Origin: Vibrio aphrogenes
Lineage (GTDB): Bacteria; Pseudomonadota; Gammaproteobacteria; Enterobacterales; Vibrionaceae
DNA: 64,000 nt
Assembly (NCBI RefSeq): GCF_002157735.2
Contig: NZ_AP018690.1
Location: 806,001-870,000 of the forward strand
Direction: 5' to 3'
Shown here: positions 36,201 through 45,546 of the stretch, piece by piece
Layout: each line of letters opens with the position of its first letter
Position numbering within the stretch: the first letter of the stretch is position 1
Notes under the pieces: model-generated
The model's database searches: none
What the model was told of the DNA's origin: nothing
Seen by the model: only the letters and a program-made list of their open reading frames with translations
Translations under genes and position numbers: made by a program

Positions 36201-36236
36201 TAGGCCCCAGAAACTAGAAACTAGAAACTAGAAACT
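36201..36236 (-). repeat. TAGAAAC heptamer array
   Basis: TAGGCCC CAGAAAC TAGAAAC TAGAAAC TAGAAAC in consecutive 7-base units, in the 66-base gap between the convergent DUF2909 and coxC genes. Same heptad style as 17215-17242 (TAGGAAC). Confidence 0.88.
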
Positions 36237-36247
36237 CAGCTTCTCCC

Positions 36248-37165
36248 TTACAGCACATAAACAAAGACAAACAGACATAGCCACACCACATCAACAAAGT
36301 GCCAATACCAACTGCCGGCTTGAAAAGCAAAATGATCGCGCGGAGTAAAGTGATCGAAAGCAATACGAGCCAGCAACACGATGAGAAAAATCGTCCCTAA
36401 GGTGACATGCAGCCCATGAAAGCCAGTCAATAAAAAGAACGTGTTACCATACACGCCTGATTGCAACGTCAAATTCATCTCTTGGTATGCGTGCAGATAT
36501 TCTTGGCCTTGATAGAACAAAAAGGCGATCGCCAGCACTATGGTGATTTCAAGCCACACAATCAAAGCGGTACGTTGGTTTTTCTCCAAACTCAATTGAG
36601 AAAGGTGCAAAGTAATCGAGGATGTCAGCAGAATAAGAGTGTTCATGAGCGGTAAACCTTGCCACGGCATCGCTTGGGTTTCGGTGCCTGATGGGGTTTT
36701 AATTAACGGCCAAATCGCTTCAAAGGTTGGCCACAACACCTCGTGAGTCATGGCGTTATTCGACGCACCACTCAGCCAAGGTACAGCAATCATTCGTGCG
36801 TAGAAAAGCGCGCCAAAGAAAGCGCCAAAGAACATCACTTCAGAAAAAATAAACCAGCTCATGCCTTGGCGGAAAGAGCGCGCCATTTGGTGAGAATACA
36901 GACCTGCTAACGACTCCTGAATAACATTATGAAACCAGCCAATCATCATCACCACAACCGTCACAATGCCGCCGAGTAGCACAAAACCACCAAAATGACT
37001 AAGCATGCCTTTAGGTTGCAACAAGAGCCCAGCTCCCACGGCAATCAAAAATAATCCTAACGCCCCCACAATCGGCCAATTACTTTGTGCAGGCACGTAA
37101 TAGATTTCAGTTTGCCGTTTATCATGCTCATGATGAGGCTCGGCTGAATGAGTAACTTTATCCAT
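36248..37165 (-). CDS. coxC: Cytochrome c oxidase subunit III
   Basis: Seven-helix integral subunit of the aa3-type oxidase, 305 residues. Subunit III features are visible: FIFSEVMFFGAFFGALFYAR with the conserved Glu, LLTSSITLHLSQLSLEKNQ, GQEYLHAYQEMNLT, TGFHGLHVTLGTIFL and YWHFVDVVWLCLFVFVYVL. The N terminus is longer than usual, with a His-rich stretch (SAEPHHEHDKRQ). Part of the minus-strand cox operon; separated from ctaG upstream by 205 bases filled with an 18-bp repeat. Confidence 0.95.
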   Translation of the reverse strand: MDKVTHSAEPHHEHDKRQTEIYYVPAQSNWPIVGALGLFLIAVGAGLLLQPKGMLSHFGGFVLLGGIVTVVVMMIGWFHNVIQESLAGLYSHQMARSFRQGMSWFIFSEVMFFGAFFGALFYARMIAVPWLSGASNNAMTHEVLWPTFEAIWPLIKTPSGTETQAMPWQGLPLMNTLILLTSSITLHLSQLSLEKNQRTALIVWLEITIVLAIAFLFYQGQEYLHAYQEMNLTLQSGVYGNTFFLLTGFHGLHVTLGTIFLIVLLARIAFDHFTPRDHFAFQAGSWYWHFVDVVWLCLFVFVYVL

Positions 37166-37251
37166 GTTGACTCTCCTTTCGCAGCCACTATTTATCGGCT
37201 TATCGGCTGCGTACGGGTTATTGGTTACTTGTCGACCATTAGCGGCTTATC

Positions 37252-37359
37252 GTACATTTGCTGTTTATCGTATATCTGTTGTTTACAGTACATTCGCTGT
37301 TTATCGTATATCTATTGTTTACGGTATATTTGCTGTTTACAGTCCGTTTGCTACTTGCG
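37252..37359 (-). repeat. 18-bp degenerate tandem repeat between ctaG and coxC
   Basis: Six 18-base units of the form GTATATCTGTTGTTTACA / GTACATTTGCTGTTTATC, 1 to 6 changes each, the last one degraded. The region is open in several frames but the translation is low-complexity, so no gene is called. Confidence 0.88.
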
Positions 37360-37370
37360 CAATATCAGCG

Positions 37371-37943
37371 TCATTCAGAGTGTATCTTGGTCGTTAACAT
37401 TACCTCCGGCTGCGCTTGTTGTGGCGAAATATCATATAAGGTATAAGACAAAGTGAGCCGATTGATGGATTTAGGTAAGGCCGCATCAACATAAAAAATC
37501 ACTGGCAGTTCCGCTTCACCGTTCGCTTCTAGCGGCTGATGATTGAAACAAAAACATTCAATTTTATTAAAATGCGTCGCCGCTAACCCCGGAGCCACGG
37601 AAGGGACCGCTTGCCCTATCATCGCCACATTTGCATTATTTACCGCTCGATAACGGGTTGTTATGACTTGTCCGGGGTGGACATCCATTTGCGCTTGAAT
37701 GGGCTCAAACTGCCACGGCATATTCGGGCTCACTTGCGCCATAAACTGTACTCGAACTAACCGCGACTCATCCACCACAATGCCTTGTGAGCTCGCCGCC
37801 ACATCATTGGTTTTACCGTTAATTCCCAGTTTTTCACACATAATGTCGTATAAAGGCACCAGCGCAAATCCAAAGGCAAACATTCCCACCACCCCCAACA
37901 ATAAATAACCAATCAGCTTGTTATTGCTCGTCCGATTTTGCAT
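37371..37943 (-). CDS. ctaG: CtaG/Cox11 copper chaperone for CuB
   Basis: Membrane-anchored periplasmic protein of 190 residues that inserts copper into the CuB site of subunit I. One helix at about residues 11-31 (YLLLGVVGMFAFGFALVPLYD), then a beta-rich domain with the copper motif IECFCFNHQPL and the family segment FEPIQAQMDVHPGQ. Located between coxA and coxC as in many proteobacteria. Confidence 0.94.
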   Translation of the reverse strand: MQNRTSNNKLIGYLLLGVVGMFAFGFALVPLYDIMCEKLGINGKTNDVAASSQGIVVDESRLVRVQFMAQVSPNMPWQFEPIQAQMDVHPGQVITTRYRAVNNANVAMIGQAVPSVAPGLAATHFNKIECFCFNHQPLEANGEAELPVIFYVDAALPKSINRLTLSYTLYDISPQQAQPEVMLTTKIHSE

Positions 37944-37968
37944 AACGCACCTCTTATCTCAACAGGCA

Positions 37969-39606
37969 TTAATCCAGTTTTGGGGGAGTGGAAAAAGTAT
38001 GATGAGGCGCAGGACTAGGCACTGTCCATTCTAAACCTTCGGCGCGCTCCCAAGGTTTTGCTGGCGCGGCTTCGCCACCACGAATGCATTTCACCACAAT
38101 CACTAAAAACAGCACTTGTGATAGCCCAAAGGCAAACCCACCAATGGACACGATCTGATTCACATCCGCAAATTGAATCGCATAATCAGGAATACGCCGC
38201 GGCATCCCCGCCAAGCCTAAAAAGTGCATTGGAAAAAACAAAATATTGACCGAAATCACCGAGAGCCAAAAATGCCACACACTGAGCGTTTGGTGATACA
38301 TGTGCCCAGTCCATTTCGGTAACCAATAATAGGCAGCCGCCATAATCGAGAACACCGCACCAGTCACTAGCACATAATGGAAATGCGCCACCACAAAGTA
38401 GGTATCGTGATATTGAAAATCCGCCGGCACAATCGCAAGCATCAAGCCGGAAAACCCGCCGATGGTAAATAACACAATAAAGGCAATGGCAAACAGCATC
38501 GGGGTTTCAAAAGTGAGTGCACCACGCCACATGGTTGCTACCCAATTGAACACTTTCACTCCCGTCGGCACCGCAATGAGCATGGTGCAATACATAAAGA
38601 AGATTTCCGCAAAGACCGGCATCCCCGTGGTGAACATGTGGTGCGCCCATACTAAAAATGACAACACAGCAATCGAACAAGTTGCGTACACCATCGAGTG
38701 ATATCCAAAGAGCTTTTTGCCACTAAATGCAGGAATGATCGCCGATATAATGCCAAAAGAAGGTAAAATCATGATGTACACTTCCGGGTGACCAAAGAAC
38801 CAGAAGATATGTTGGAACATCACCGGATCGCCCCCGCCCGCGGCATCAAAAAAGCTAGTGCCAAAATATTTATCGGTCAATACCATAGTCACTGCGCCTG
38901 CTAATACCGGCATCACAGCGATCAACAAGAAAGCCGTGATCAGCCAAGTCCACACAAACATTGGCAGCTTCATCCAATCCATCCCTGGGGCTCGCATATT
39001 GACTATCGTCACAATAACGTTAATTGCGCCCATAATGGAGCTAATCCCCATGATATGAATCGAAAATACAAACAAAGCAGTGCTATTTGAGCTAAAAGTG
39101 GTGGAAAGTGGTGCGTAAAAGGTCCAACCGAAATCAGGCCCACCACCGGGCATAAATAACGACCCCAACAAAATCAAAAACGCAAAAGGTAGAATCCAAA
39201 AACTGAGGTTATTCATGCGTGGCAAGGCCATATCCGGCGCGCCAATCATCATCGGGATCATCCAGTTTGCTAACCCCGTAAACGCTGGCATAACCGCGCC
39301 AAATACCATGATCAAACCATGAACCGTCGTCATTTGATTAAAAAAATGCGGGTCCACCAACTGCAAACCGGGTTGAAAAAGCTCTGCTCGAATCACCATT
39401 GCCATGGCACCGCCAGTAAAAAACATCAACAAACTAAACAACAAATATAACGTGCCAATGTCTTTATGATTGGTGGAATACAGCCAACGTTTCAGGCCAC
39501 TTGTAGGCAGGTGATGAGCAGGATCGTGTGCCAATGTCACTCCATCGGAGACATAATCATGATGCTGTTGATGACGCGCTTTTTTGGATGAAGATGAAGG
39601 ATTCAT
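37969..39606 (-). CDS. coxA: Cytochrome c oxidase subunit I
   Basis: Catalytic subunit with haem a, haem a3 and CuB, 545 residues and twelve helices. Key sites: TVHGLIMVFGAVMPA (haem a His), WFFGHPEVYIMILP (CuB His cross-linked to Tyr), WAHHMFTTGM (two CuB His and nearby residues), and HDTYFVVAHFHYVL (haem a3 and haem a His). The HPEVY and DTYFVVAHFHY motifs mark it as an aa3-type (A-family) oxidase rather than a bo3 enzyme. Its ATG overlaps the coxB stop by 4 bases (ATGA), so translation is coupled. Confidence 0.97.
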   Translation of the reverse strand: MNPSSSSKKARHQQHHDYVSDGVTLAHDPAHHLPTSGLKRWLYSTNHKDIGTLYLLFSLLMFFTGGAMAMVIRAELFQPGLQLVDPHFFNQMTTVHGLIMVFGAVMPAFTGLANWMIPMMIGAPDMALPRMNNLSFWILPFAFLILLGSLFMPGGGPDFGWTFYAPLSTTFSSNSTALFVFSIHIMGISSIMGAINVIVTIVNMRAPGMDWMKLPMFVWTWLITAFLLIAVMPVLAGAVTMVLTDKYFGTSFFDAAGGGDPVMFQHIFWFFGHPEVYIMILPSFGIISAIIPAFSGKKLFGYHSMVYATCSIAVLSFLVWAHHMFTTGMPVFAEIFFMYCTMLIAVPTGVKVFNWVATMWRGALTFETPMLFAIAFIVLFTIGGFSGLMLAIVPADFQYHDTYFVVAHFHYVLVTGAVFSIMAAAYYWLPKWTGHMYHQTLSVWHFWLSVISVNILFFPMHFLGLAGMPRRIPDYAIQFADVNQIVSIGGFAFGLSQVLFLVIVVKCIRGGEAAPAKPWERAEGLEWTVPSPAPHHTFSTPPKLD

Positions 39607-40829
39607 TGGACCTCCGTTTGGCTAGGCTTGGCCGAATCAGCTTGTTGTAACGTACCCGTGGTAAGCACTTGCTTAACCTGCGCCGCTTGCACGCTCTCGC
39701 CAGAATCATTGCCCCAAGCATTACGCTCATAAGTCACCACGGCCGCAATCTCTTCTTCATTGAGTTGATTCGCAAAGGCTTGCATCGCCGTCCCGGCTTT
39801 ACCATGTAAAACGATATCAATATGTTTCACCAAATCGCCTTTCACAATCGGGCTGTTTTTAATCGCAGGGAAAACGTTCGCCATACCTTCACCATTCACT
39901 TGATGGCACACGCTACAGCGCTCAACATAGATGGTTTGACCTTTCGCCATTAATTCATCCAGCGACAAGGTTTTTTCTAGAGCTTGCTGTTGCTCGGCAC
40001 GTTTCGCTGCGGCAAATGCTGTTTGTTCTGCTAACCAAACATCAAACTCTTCTTCAGTCACCGCTTTTACCACAATTGGCATAAAGCCATGATTACGACC
40101 ACACAGCTCCGCGCATTGGCCACGATACACACCCGGTTGATCAATCTTGGTCCACGCTTCATTAATAAACCCCGGCACCGCATCTTTTTTAACCGCAAAA
40201 TCGGGCACCCACCATGAATGAATCACATCATCCGAGGTCATTAAAAAACGAATTTTACGATTAATCGGCAACACCAACGGGTTATCTACTTCTAATAAAT
40301 AGTGCTCACCTTTTTCTTCGCTGCCTTCAATTTGCTGCTGTGAAGTTGTTAAAAAGCTATAAAATCCCACATCATGATTAAAGTATTGGTAATGCCATTT
40401 CCATTGCGAGCCAGTGACCGTTACTGTGAGATCATCGTTAGTGGTGTCTTCCATGGCGATCAAGGTTTTAGTGGCAGGGATCGCCATTAATACCAAAATA
40501 ATGATGGGGATCACCGTCCAGATAATCTCCACTTTGGTGCTTTCATGAAAATGAGCCGCTTTGGCACCACGCGATTTTCGATGGCGAATGATCGAATAGA
40601 ACATCACACCAAATACCACCACGGCAATGGCGCAACAAATATAGAAAATCAGCATATGCAAGTCATACACTTTACCGCTGATATCTGTCACACCTTTGGT
40701 AAGGTTAAGGCGGGGTGTTTCAGCGGCAATAGGCGCAGAAAAAAGCGTCATCCATCCCCCAGCCAAAGTCACTGGGTTCAAGGTTGAAAATGAATGAGAA
40801 ATGCCGACACAGTCGCGTAATGATTTCAA
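39603..40829 (-). CDS. coxB: Cytochrome c oxidase subunit II with fused cytochrome c domain (caa3 type)
   Basis: Takes electrons from cytochrome c at the CuA centre. TTG at 40829 is favoured: GAGGGG is 5 bases upstream, and a leader of about 36 residues ending SAPIAA then looks like a signal peptide. An ATG at 40856 lacks a ribosome site. Two membrane helices follow (FYICCAIAVVVFGVMFYSI and IIWTVIPIIILVLMAIPA), then the CuA domain with CAELCGRNHGFMP, and a C-terminal cytochrome c domain with CSVCH (about residue 316) and a later Met. First gene of the cox operon. Confidence 0.92.
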   Translation of the reverse strand: MKSLRDCVGISHSFSTLNPVTLAGGWMTLFSAPIAAETPRLNLTKGVTDISGKVYDLHMLIFYICCAIAVVVFGVMFYSIIRHRKSRGAKAAHFHESTKVEIIWTVIPIIILVLMAIPATKTLIAMEDTTNDDLTVTVTGSQWKWHYQYFNHDVGFYSFLTTSQQQIEGSEEKGEHYLLEVDNPLVLPINRKIRFLMTSDDVIHSWWVPDFAVKKDAVPGFINEAWTKIDQPGVYRGQCAELCGRNHGFMPIVVKAVTEEEFDVWLAEQTAFAAAKRAEQQQALEKTLSLDELMAKGQTIYVERCSVCHQVNGEGMANVFPAIKNSPIVKGDLVKHIDIVLHGKAGTAMQAFANQLNEEEIAAVVTYERNAWGNDSGESVQAAQVKQVLTTGTLQQADSAKPSQTEVQ

Positions 40830-41359
40830 AGTGCCCCCTCGTCCTAGCCATATCATTTTTATAATAAGGAGCGAGAAGCACACCAAACATCGAGTGAGCA
40901 GGAAGCTCCAAGGATTGCGGTGCTCATCAACCTAAATTGAGATTAATGACAACACCGCATCACATACATTGATTGCGGGTACGGCTTTACTTAAAGCTAG
41001 TTAGGGAATGAGATTTGTTCAAGAAACGAACGGTGAGAAATAGCAAAAGATTGTCGACACTAATAACCCATACCAATCATTAAAATTTAACCTATTGATT
41101 TCAAATAAAATAATGATTTACATCAAAGAGGAAAGATATTTAGAGAGCGTATGATTATCTCTGTATTGATTTGGATAACTTATTAATTTGCTTAGTTTCT
41201 TATGAAGCCGCGTATGAGTTATTTTTCTATCAAACCTGCAAACCTCCTTTATCTGCATTATGGGTTTAGAACCACCTCAATATTTCTTCTAGAGCTGTCC
41301 TAACGACACTCTTTTTTTATTCACAGCGCTATTATTCTTAGCGCCACAGAGAGAACATC
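40830..41359. other. Intergenic region between coxB and the DUF4282 gene
   Basis: About 530 bases with the promoters of two divergent genes. It holds a FNR-like site (41113-41126) and one end of the ATACCAATC element family (41070-41089, TACCAATCATTAAAATTTA). I see no further gene. Confidence 0.6.
41113..41126. promoter_or_regulatory. FNR-like box between coxB and the DUF4282 gene
   Basis: ATGATTTACATCAA matches TTGAT-N4-ATCAA except at the first base. It lies nearly 290 bases from coxB and 234 from the DUF4282 gene, so its target is unclear. A chance match cannot be ruled out. Confidence 0.4.
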
Positions 41360-41644
41360 ATGAAGTCTGCATTTTATTTTGATTCAATGTTAACGCCTAA
41401 GTTAGTGACTGGTTTATATTGGTTATTGTTATTGATCGCCGTATTTTCTGGTTTTTCTGTCATGTTCAGTGGTTACCATGGCATCACTTTTGAAAGCTTT
41501 ATTCTTGGCCTTTTATCAATGGCAGGCGGGGCTATTGGGGCAAGAATTTGGTGTGAATTAATGATTGTGGTTTTCAAAATTAACGAAAACCTACAAGCGC
41601 TAAAAGATTCAAAAGCATCTAATAAAGAAGAAACTGAAGCTTAA
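41360..41644 (+). CDS. DUF4282 small membrane protein
   Basis: A 94-residue protein with two helices (about residues 17-36 and 46-66). The pattern FYFDSMLTPKLVTGLYWLLL, GGAIGARIWCELMIVVFKINENL is that of DUF4282 proteins, whose role is unknown. A short charged tail (DSKASNKEETEA) follows. AGAGAGAA precedes the ATG. Single gene ended by a terminator. Confidence 0.82.
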   Translation: MKSAFYFDSMLTPKLVTGLYWLLLLIAVFSGFSVMFSGYHGITFESFILGLLSMAGGAIGARIWCELMIVVFKINENLQALKDSKASNKEETEA

Positions 41645-41711
41645 TCTCATTACACTGATAACAATTTTAAATAACTCATTATTATTCAGTGTATTAAGGG
41701 ATATTTATACC

Positions 41712-41744
41712 AACGACCAATCAATACGTATTGGTCGTTTTTCT
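41712..41744 (+). terminator. Terminator after the DUF4282 gene
   Basis: AACGACCAAT, 8-base loop, ATTGGTCGTT then TTTTC. Located 67 bases after the stop codon. Confidence 0.88.
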
Positions 41745-42033
41745 CATCAATGGCACGTCTCAGATCGTTTCATGCGCAGCTTTTCATGTATTGCTTTTTA
41801 CCTTCCAAACGCTAAAAACAAAAACAATAGCTTAGAACAAGCCACCTCACTCAACTCACATATTCTGCATTTCGTCTTCGCTTTACACACAAATGCTTTT
41901 TATTTGCTCAAATATCTATGCTATAACCCTGCGCAACATAAGATTAACAATATATAAACATAGTGCTAATATTATTTGTTAAATCTTATGCTAGGCAATG
42001 CGCTTTATAGTAGACAGATTCACTATAGAGGCT

Positions 42034-42084
42034 ATGATGGTACGCCCAGAAACTACTGGGACGGTCAAACAGGATTTTGACTGA
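42034..42084 (+). promoter_or_regulatory. Structured leader with a 16-codon ORF in front of sstT
   Basis: ATG ATG opens a short frame of 16 residues ([16 protein letters not shown]) with GAGG 3 bases upstream. The same bases can form two adjacent hairpins: CCCAG/CTGGG (42045-42060, loop AAACTA) and GTCAAA/TTTGAC (42064-42081, loop CAGGAT), separated by ACG. The frame ends 26 bases before sstT. No terminator is seen. It may be a translated leader or a cis-acting RNA; three of sixteen codons are Thr, a substrate of SstT, which is suggestive only. Confidence 0.4.
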
Positions 42085-42110
42085 AAATAAATCATATAAC
42101 AGGCTTTATT

Positions 42111-43349
42111 ATGCAAAACAACAATTCCCTTATTTCACGATTGGCCAATGGCAACTTAGTGCTGCAAATATTGGTGGGTATTATTGCTGGTGTTGCACTA
42201 GCGATCCTCTCTCCATCTGCGGCAACCAGTATGTCTATTTTTGGTAGCCTTTTTGTCGGCGCCTTAAAAGCCATCGCACCTATCTTAGTTTTCATTTTGG
42301 TTGCAGCCTCTATCGCCAGTCAAAATAAAAACTCAAGCAGTAACATGCGACCAGTCATCACGCTTTACCTTATCGGAACCTTCTTAGCAGCCTTAACGGC
42401 AGTGATCATGAGTTTTGTCTTCCCAACAACACTAACATTAGTGAATGCAGCAGCGGGAACAACACCACCAGAAGGCATCGGTGAAGTCATCAATACCTTA
42501 CTATTTAAGATTGTCGATAACCCAGTCAATGCGTTAGTCAATGCCAACTATATTGGTATTTTGGCTTGGTCTGTTGGTTTAGGTTTGGCTTTACGTCATG
42601 CCAACACTTCAACAAAAGATATGTTCAGCGATCTTAGCCACGGTGTTTCTGGTGTAGTTCGCTTTATCATCCGTTTAGCACCTATTGGTATTTTTGGCCT
42701 TGTCGCGACCACTTTTGCAACGACTGGCTTTGAAGCCCTTGCGGGTTACCTACAATTATTAGCCGTTTTATTAGGTTCAATGGCAATCATGGCGTTACTG
42801 GTTAACCCATTATTGGTATACCTAAAAACAAAACAAAACCCATACCCATTAGTATTCCAATGCTTACGTGAAAGTGGCGTAACGGCTTTCTTCACTCGTT
42901 CAAGTGCGGCGAATATTCCTGTGAATATGGCGTTATGTGAAAAGCTAAAATTGAATGAAGATACTTACTCAGTTTCTATCCCTCTAGGTGCCACGATCAA
43001 CATGGGCGGCGCGGCGATTACGATTACCGTCTTAACGCTTGCAGCTGTAAACACCTTAGGGATTCAAGTGGATATGCCTACCGCATTACTCCTTAGCCTA
43101 GTTGCGGCTGTGTCAGCTTGTGGTGCTTCTGGTGTTGCTGGTGGTTCTTTATTACTCATCCCACTTGCGTGTAGCTTGTTTGGTATTTCAAACGATATTG
43201 CGATGCAAGTAGTCGGGGTTGGTTTCATTATTGGCGTCATCCAAGACTCAGCAGAAACTGGCCTAAACAGCTCAACAGACGTCGTCTTTACCGCGGCAGT
43301 TTGTCTCGCTGACGAAGAGCAAGCCGCCGCGCAATCTAGCCAAGCTTAA
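42111..43349 (+). CDS. sstT: Serine/threonine:Na+ symporter SstT
   Basis: Inner-membrane dicarboxylate/amino acid:cation symporter family (DAACS) protein of 412 residues. SstT-type segments: [46 protein letters not shown] with the Ser-rich re-entrant loop, [18 protein letters not shown], and [22 protein letters not shown]. coli SstT takes up serine and threonine with sodium. AACAGGC precedes the ATG. Single gene with a structured leader and a strong terminator. Confidence 0.94.
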   Translation: MQNNNSLISRLANGNLVLQILVGIIAGVALAILSPSAATSMSIFGSLFVGALKAIAPILVFILVAASIASQNKNSSSNMRPVITLYLIGTFLAALTAVIMSFVFPTTLTLVNAAAGTTPPEGIGEVINTLLFKIVDNPVNALVNANYIGILAWSVGLGLALRHANTSTKDMFSDLSHGVSGVVRFIIRLAPIGIFGLVATTFATTGFEALAGYLQLLAVLLGSMAIMALLVNPLLVYLKTKQNPYPLVFQCLRESGVTAFFTRSSAANIPVNMALCEKLKLNEDTYSVSIPLGATINMGGAAITITVLTLAAVNTLGIQVDMPTALLLSLVAAVSACGASGVAGGSLLLIPLACSLFGISNDIAMQVVGVGFIIGVIQDSAETGLNSSTDVVFTAAVCLADEEQAAAQSSQA

Positions 43350-43373
43350 GCGTTTGCTGATCAATAAAAAACC

Positions 43374-43407
43374 AATGGCCAGTTGAGCGATCAACTGGCC
43401 ATTTTTT
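43374..43407 (+). terminator. Rho-independent terminator after sstT
   Basis: AATGGCCAGTTGA, loop GCGA, TCAACTGGCCATT then TTTT. A perfect 13-bp stem. Confidence 0.95.
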
Positions 43408-43428
43408 ATGATATCAATAACATTGATT

Positions 43429-43490
43429 ATACCAACTACACTAATTAGCTGGTCAGAAATTGCGTAGAGAAAAGGCTTGAAAAAGGCATG
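43429..43490 (+). repeat. Copy (E) of the inverted-repeat element, right end lost
   Basis: ATACCAACTACACTAATTAG, CTGGTCAGAAATTGC and GAAAAGGCTTGA follow the long version of the element at 12384. The expected right end (TGATCAGA..GATTGGTAT) is missing. Confidence 0.7.
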
Positions 43491-43531
43491 TTATATTATT
43501 GATTTGCTCAAACGATTGACTGCATGAATCG

Positions 43532-43996
43532 TTAAAGAGAAGGACACTGAATGTTTTCTGCCATGTCCGCTTTTAAAACTTCGGCTTTACCTTCATTTTC
43601 ATCAACTAACTCTATATTTGCTCCTCCAACAAACATCCCGACCTTCATGTATTGATTCACAAAATAATTACGGCCTTCTTCGGTAAAAATAGTTAAATGA
43701 TTCTCAGAAAACTCTGACTCCGTACTCACTTGGTGTTCTTTATTACCCTGAACCTCATGGTAAAAGAAAACACCAGGGGCTGTCTCACCTAAACACTCAC
43801 CATCAACGTAAACATTCTTTTTAAGTGCCCTACCGGTAAAACTATCTTCTCGATAAATATATATCGCAGAATGTCCTTCTTTAGGAGCTTCAAATAATTT
43901 CACTTCATCCGAAACGGTTGAGTCAACAGTCGGAACAGATGCACAGCCTGACAACCCTAAAAGCAAAACAGAACATAAAATCACTTTATTTTTCAT
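43532..43996 (-). CDS. DUF2846-like lipoprotein
   Basis: A 154-residue lipoprotein: signal peptide with lipobox LSGC (Cys at about residue 18), no Asp at +2, so outer-membrane sorting is expected. The body has a beta-rich pattern (GHSAIYIYREDSFTGRALKKN, VYVDGECLGETAPGVFFYHEV), as in DUF2846 proteins, which have no known role. AATGAT-rich leader without a strong ribosome site. Lone gene beside a repeat element, divergent from the MFS gene. Confidence 0.8.
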   Translation of the reverse strand: MKNKVILCSVLLLGLSGCASVPTVDSTVSDEVKLFEAPKEGHSAIYIYREDSFTGRALKKNVYVDGECLGETAPGVFFYHEVQGNKEHQVSTESEFSENHLTIFTEEGRNYFVNQYMKVGMFVGGANIELVDENEGKAEVLKADMAENIQCPSL

Positions 43997-44292
43997 ATCA
44001 TTAACCTATATACGATAAAAATCGCAATCAAACATACTAGATATAATTTGTACTTTTAGACTTAAATTCGAAAACTGTGACCCTACGAGTTCAATAATGC
44101 TTAATAACGGTCATTTTTAACACTAAAGATAACTATAGGTTATTGTTTTGTAATAAATAAAATCCATTATCAACACAAAAAAACACACCATAGTTTATGT
44201 TAAGTAAGCAGACGTCTTGTACTCCATGTGATATTTCATAGCATTGCAGGGTTACGACTATTAGAATGCTGTCATTATTCAGGGAGAATTCA

Positions 44293-45546
44293 ATGACCAC
44301 CTCAGCATCACTCACACACTTACCTAAATCGACATTATTGGTTTTGTATTTCATCATCTTTCTTGGCTCGGCAGGGTTTTTCATTACGATTCCGGCATAT
44401 GTCAGCTTGTTCTTAACCGATCACTCGTTAGCCATAGCACAAGCGATGCCACTGGAAGATCGCCGAACCTTATTTGGCACTGTGATGTCAGCCGCTCCGT
44501 TTATTTCAATGTTCTTCACCCCTTTTATTGCACGCTTTGCCGATCGTTACAGCCGTAAAACCGTTGCAGCCTTATGTCTGGTGGTGGCCGCAATTGGGTT
44601 TGCCCTGCCGATTTATGCCATTATCGTCGGCTCGATTGCGCTACTATTTGCCGGTAATATGATTAACAGTTTAGGCTCAGCTAGCCAGCCGATTGCTCAA
44701 GCGATTTTGGCCGATAACAGCCACGGTAAAACCAAAACGACATTAATGAGTTTGGTAGCTGTAGTCATGACAGCGGCGATGTCATTTGGCCCAGCGCTAG
44801 GAAGTAAATTATCCGCGTTATATGGCCCTCAAGCGCCATTTTATGCGTGTCTACTGATTGCCGTAGTGTGCTTTATCCTCTTGCATCTCGTGCGTTTACC
44901 ACAACAACCAATTCAACAACAAGAAAGTGCCTTTTCGTTGACCGCTCCCTTAGCTCGCAGCCAGAAAGGGTTATTGCCTTGCTTAGCCATTGTCTTTTTA
45001 TGCCAAGTCAGTTGGAGCCTATATTTTCAAAATATCTCCTTCATCTTGCCGCAAAAATGGCAACTGTCTGTGGAAGGCGAGTTTTACCAATATTTCATGT
45101 TAACCATTGGTATGGTGATGATGGCGTCACTGCTGTTTGTTCCACGCTTAATTTTGGCTAAATTTAATGTCACTCGAGCGCTAAGAATCGTCTTATTGGG
45201 CGCTGCCATCGGTATGCTTCTGCTTGCCTTTACCCCGACGCCCACCACTCATGTAATGGCGATGATCGTTACCTCTATTTTGGTGGCTACCGCTTTTCCA
45301 CTGTACATTACGGCGCTGTCTGATCGCGCTTCAGCTCAAGATCAAGGGTGGGCGATGGCGTTATCAAGTGCGATGGTAGGGTTAGCTTGGACTTTGACCG
45401 GCTACTTGACTGCCGTGATGGTCAATGTAAACCTGATTTTACCGACTGTTGTCGCCGCAATAGGTTATGTGATTGCCATGTTATTTGTGCCTCATAATCA
45501 GAAATCCTTACCAGCAAAAAACACAGCGAATGAGGCAAGCGCATGA
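44293..45546 (+). CDS. Major facilitator superfamily permease
   Basis: A 417-residue, 12-helix transporter. ATG 44293 has AGGGAG 6 bases upstream; an ATG at 44266 lies before that site and is rejected. The MFS loop 2-3 motif appears as ARFADRYSRKT (about residue 78); the other features are non-specific, so the substrate is unknown. Its stop overlaps the start of the next gene (ATGA at 45543-45546), which codes for an M23-domain protein, so the two products are made together. Confidence 0.88.
   Translation: MTTSASLTHLPKSTLLVLYFIIFLGSAGFFITIPAYVSLFLTDHSLAIAQAMPLEDRRTLFGTVMSAAPFISMFFTPFIARFADRYSRKTVAALCLVVAAIGFALPIYAIIVGSIALLFAGNMINSLGSASQPIAQAILADNSHGKTKTTLMSLVAVVMTAAMSFGPALGSKLSALYGPQAPFYACLLIAVVCFILLHLVRLPQQPIQQQESAFSLTAPLARSQKGLLPCLAIVFLCQVSWSLYFQNISFILPQKWQLSVEGEFYQYFMLTIGMVMMASLLFVPRLILAKFNVTRALRIVLLGAAIGMLLLAFTPTPTTHVMAMIVTSILVATAFPLYITALSDRASAQDQGWAMALSSAMVGLAWTLTGYLTAVMVNVNLILPTVVAAIGYVIAMLFVPHNQKSLPAKNTANEASA

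Noticed and set aside
37148..37456. Plus-strand frames rich in Tyr and Cys across the ctaG-coxC gap
   Set aside because: They are translations of the 18-bp repeat and run antisense into ctaG; low complexity, no ribosome site.
41070..41100. Sixth copy of the inverted-repeat element near coxB
   Set aside because: Only one end (ATACCAATC) and about ten further bases can be matched, so it is noted in the gap description but not called.
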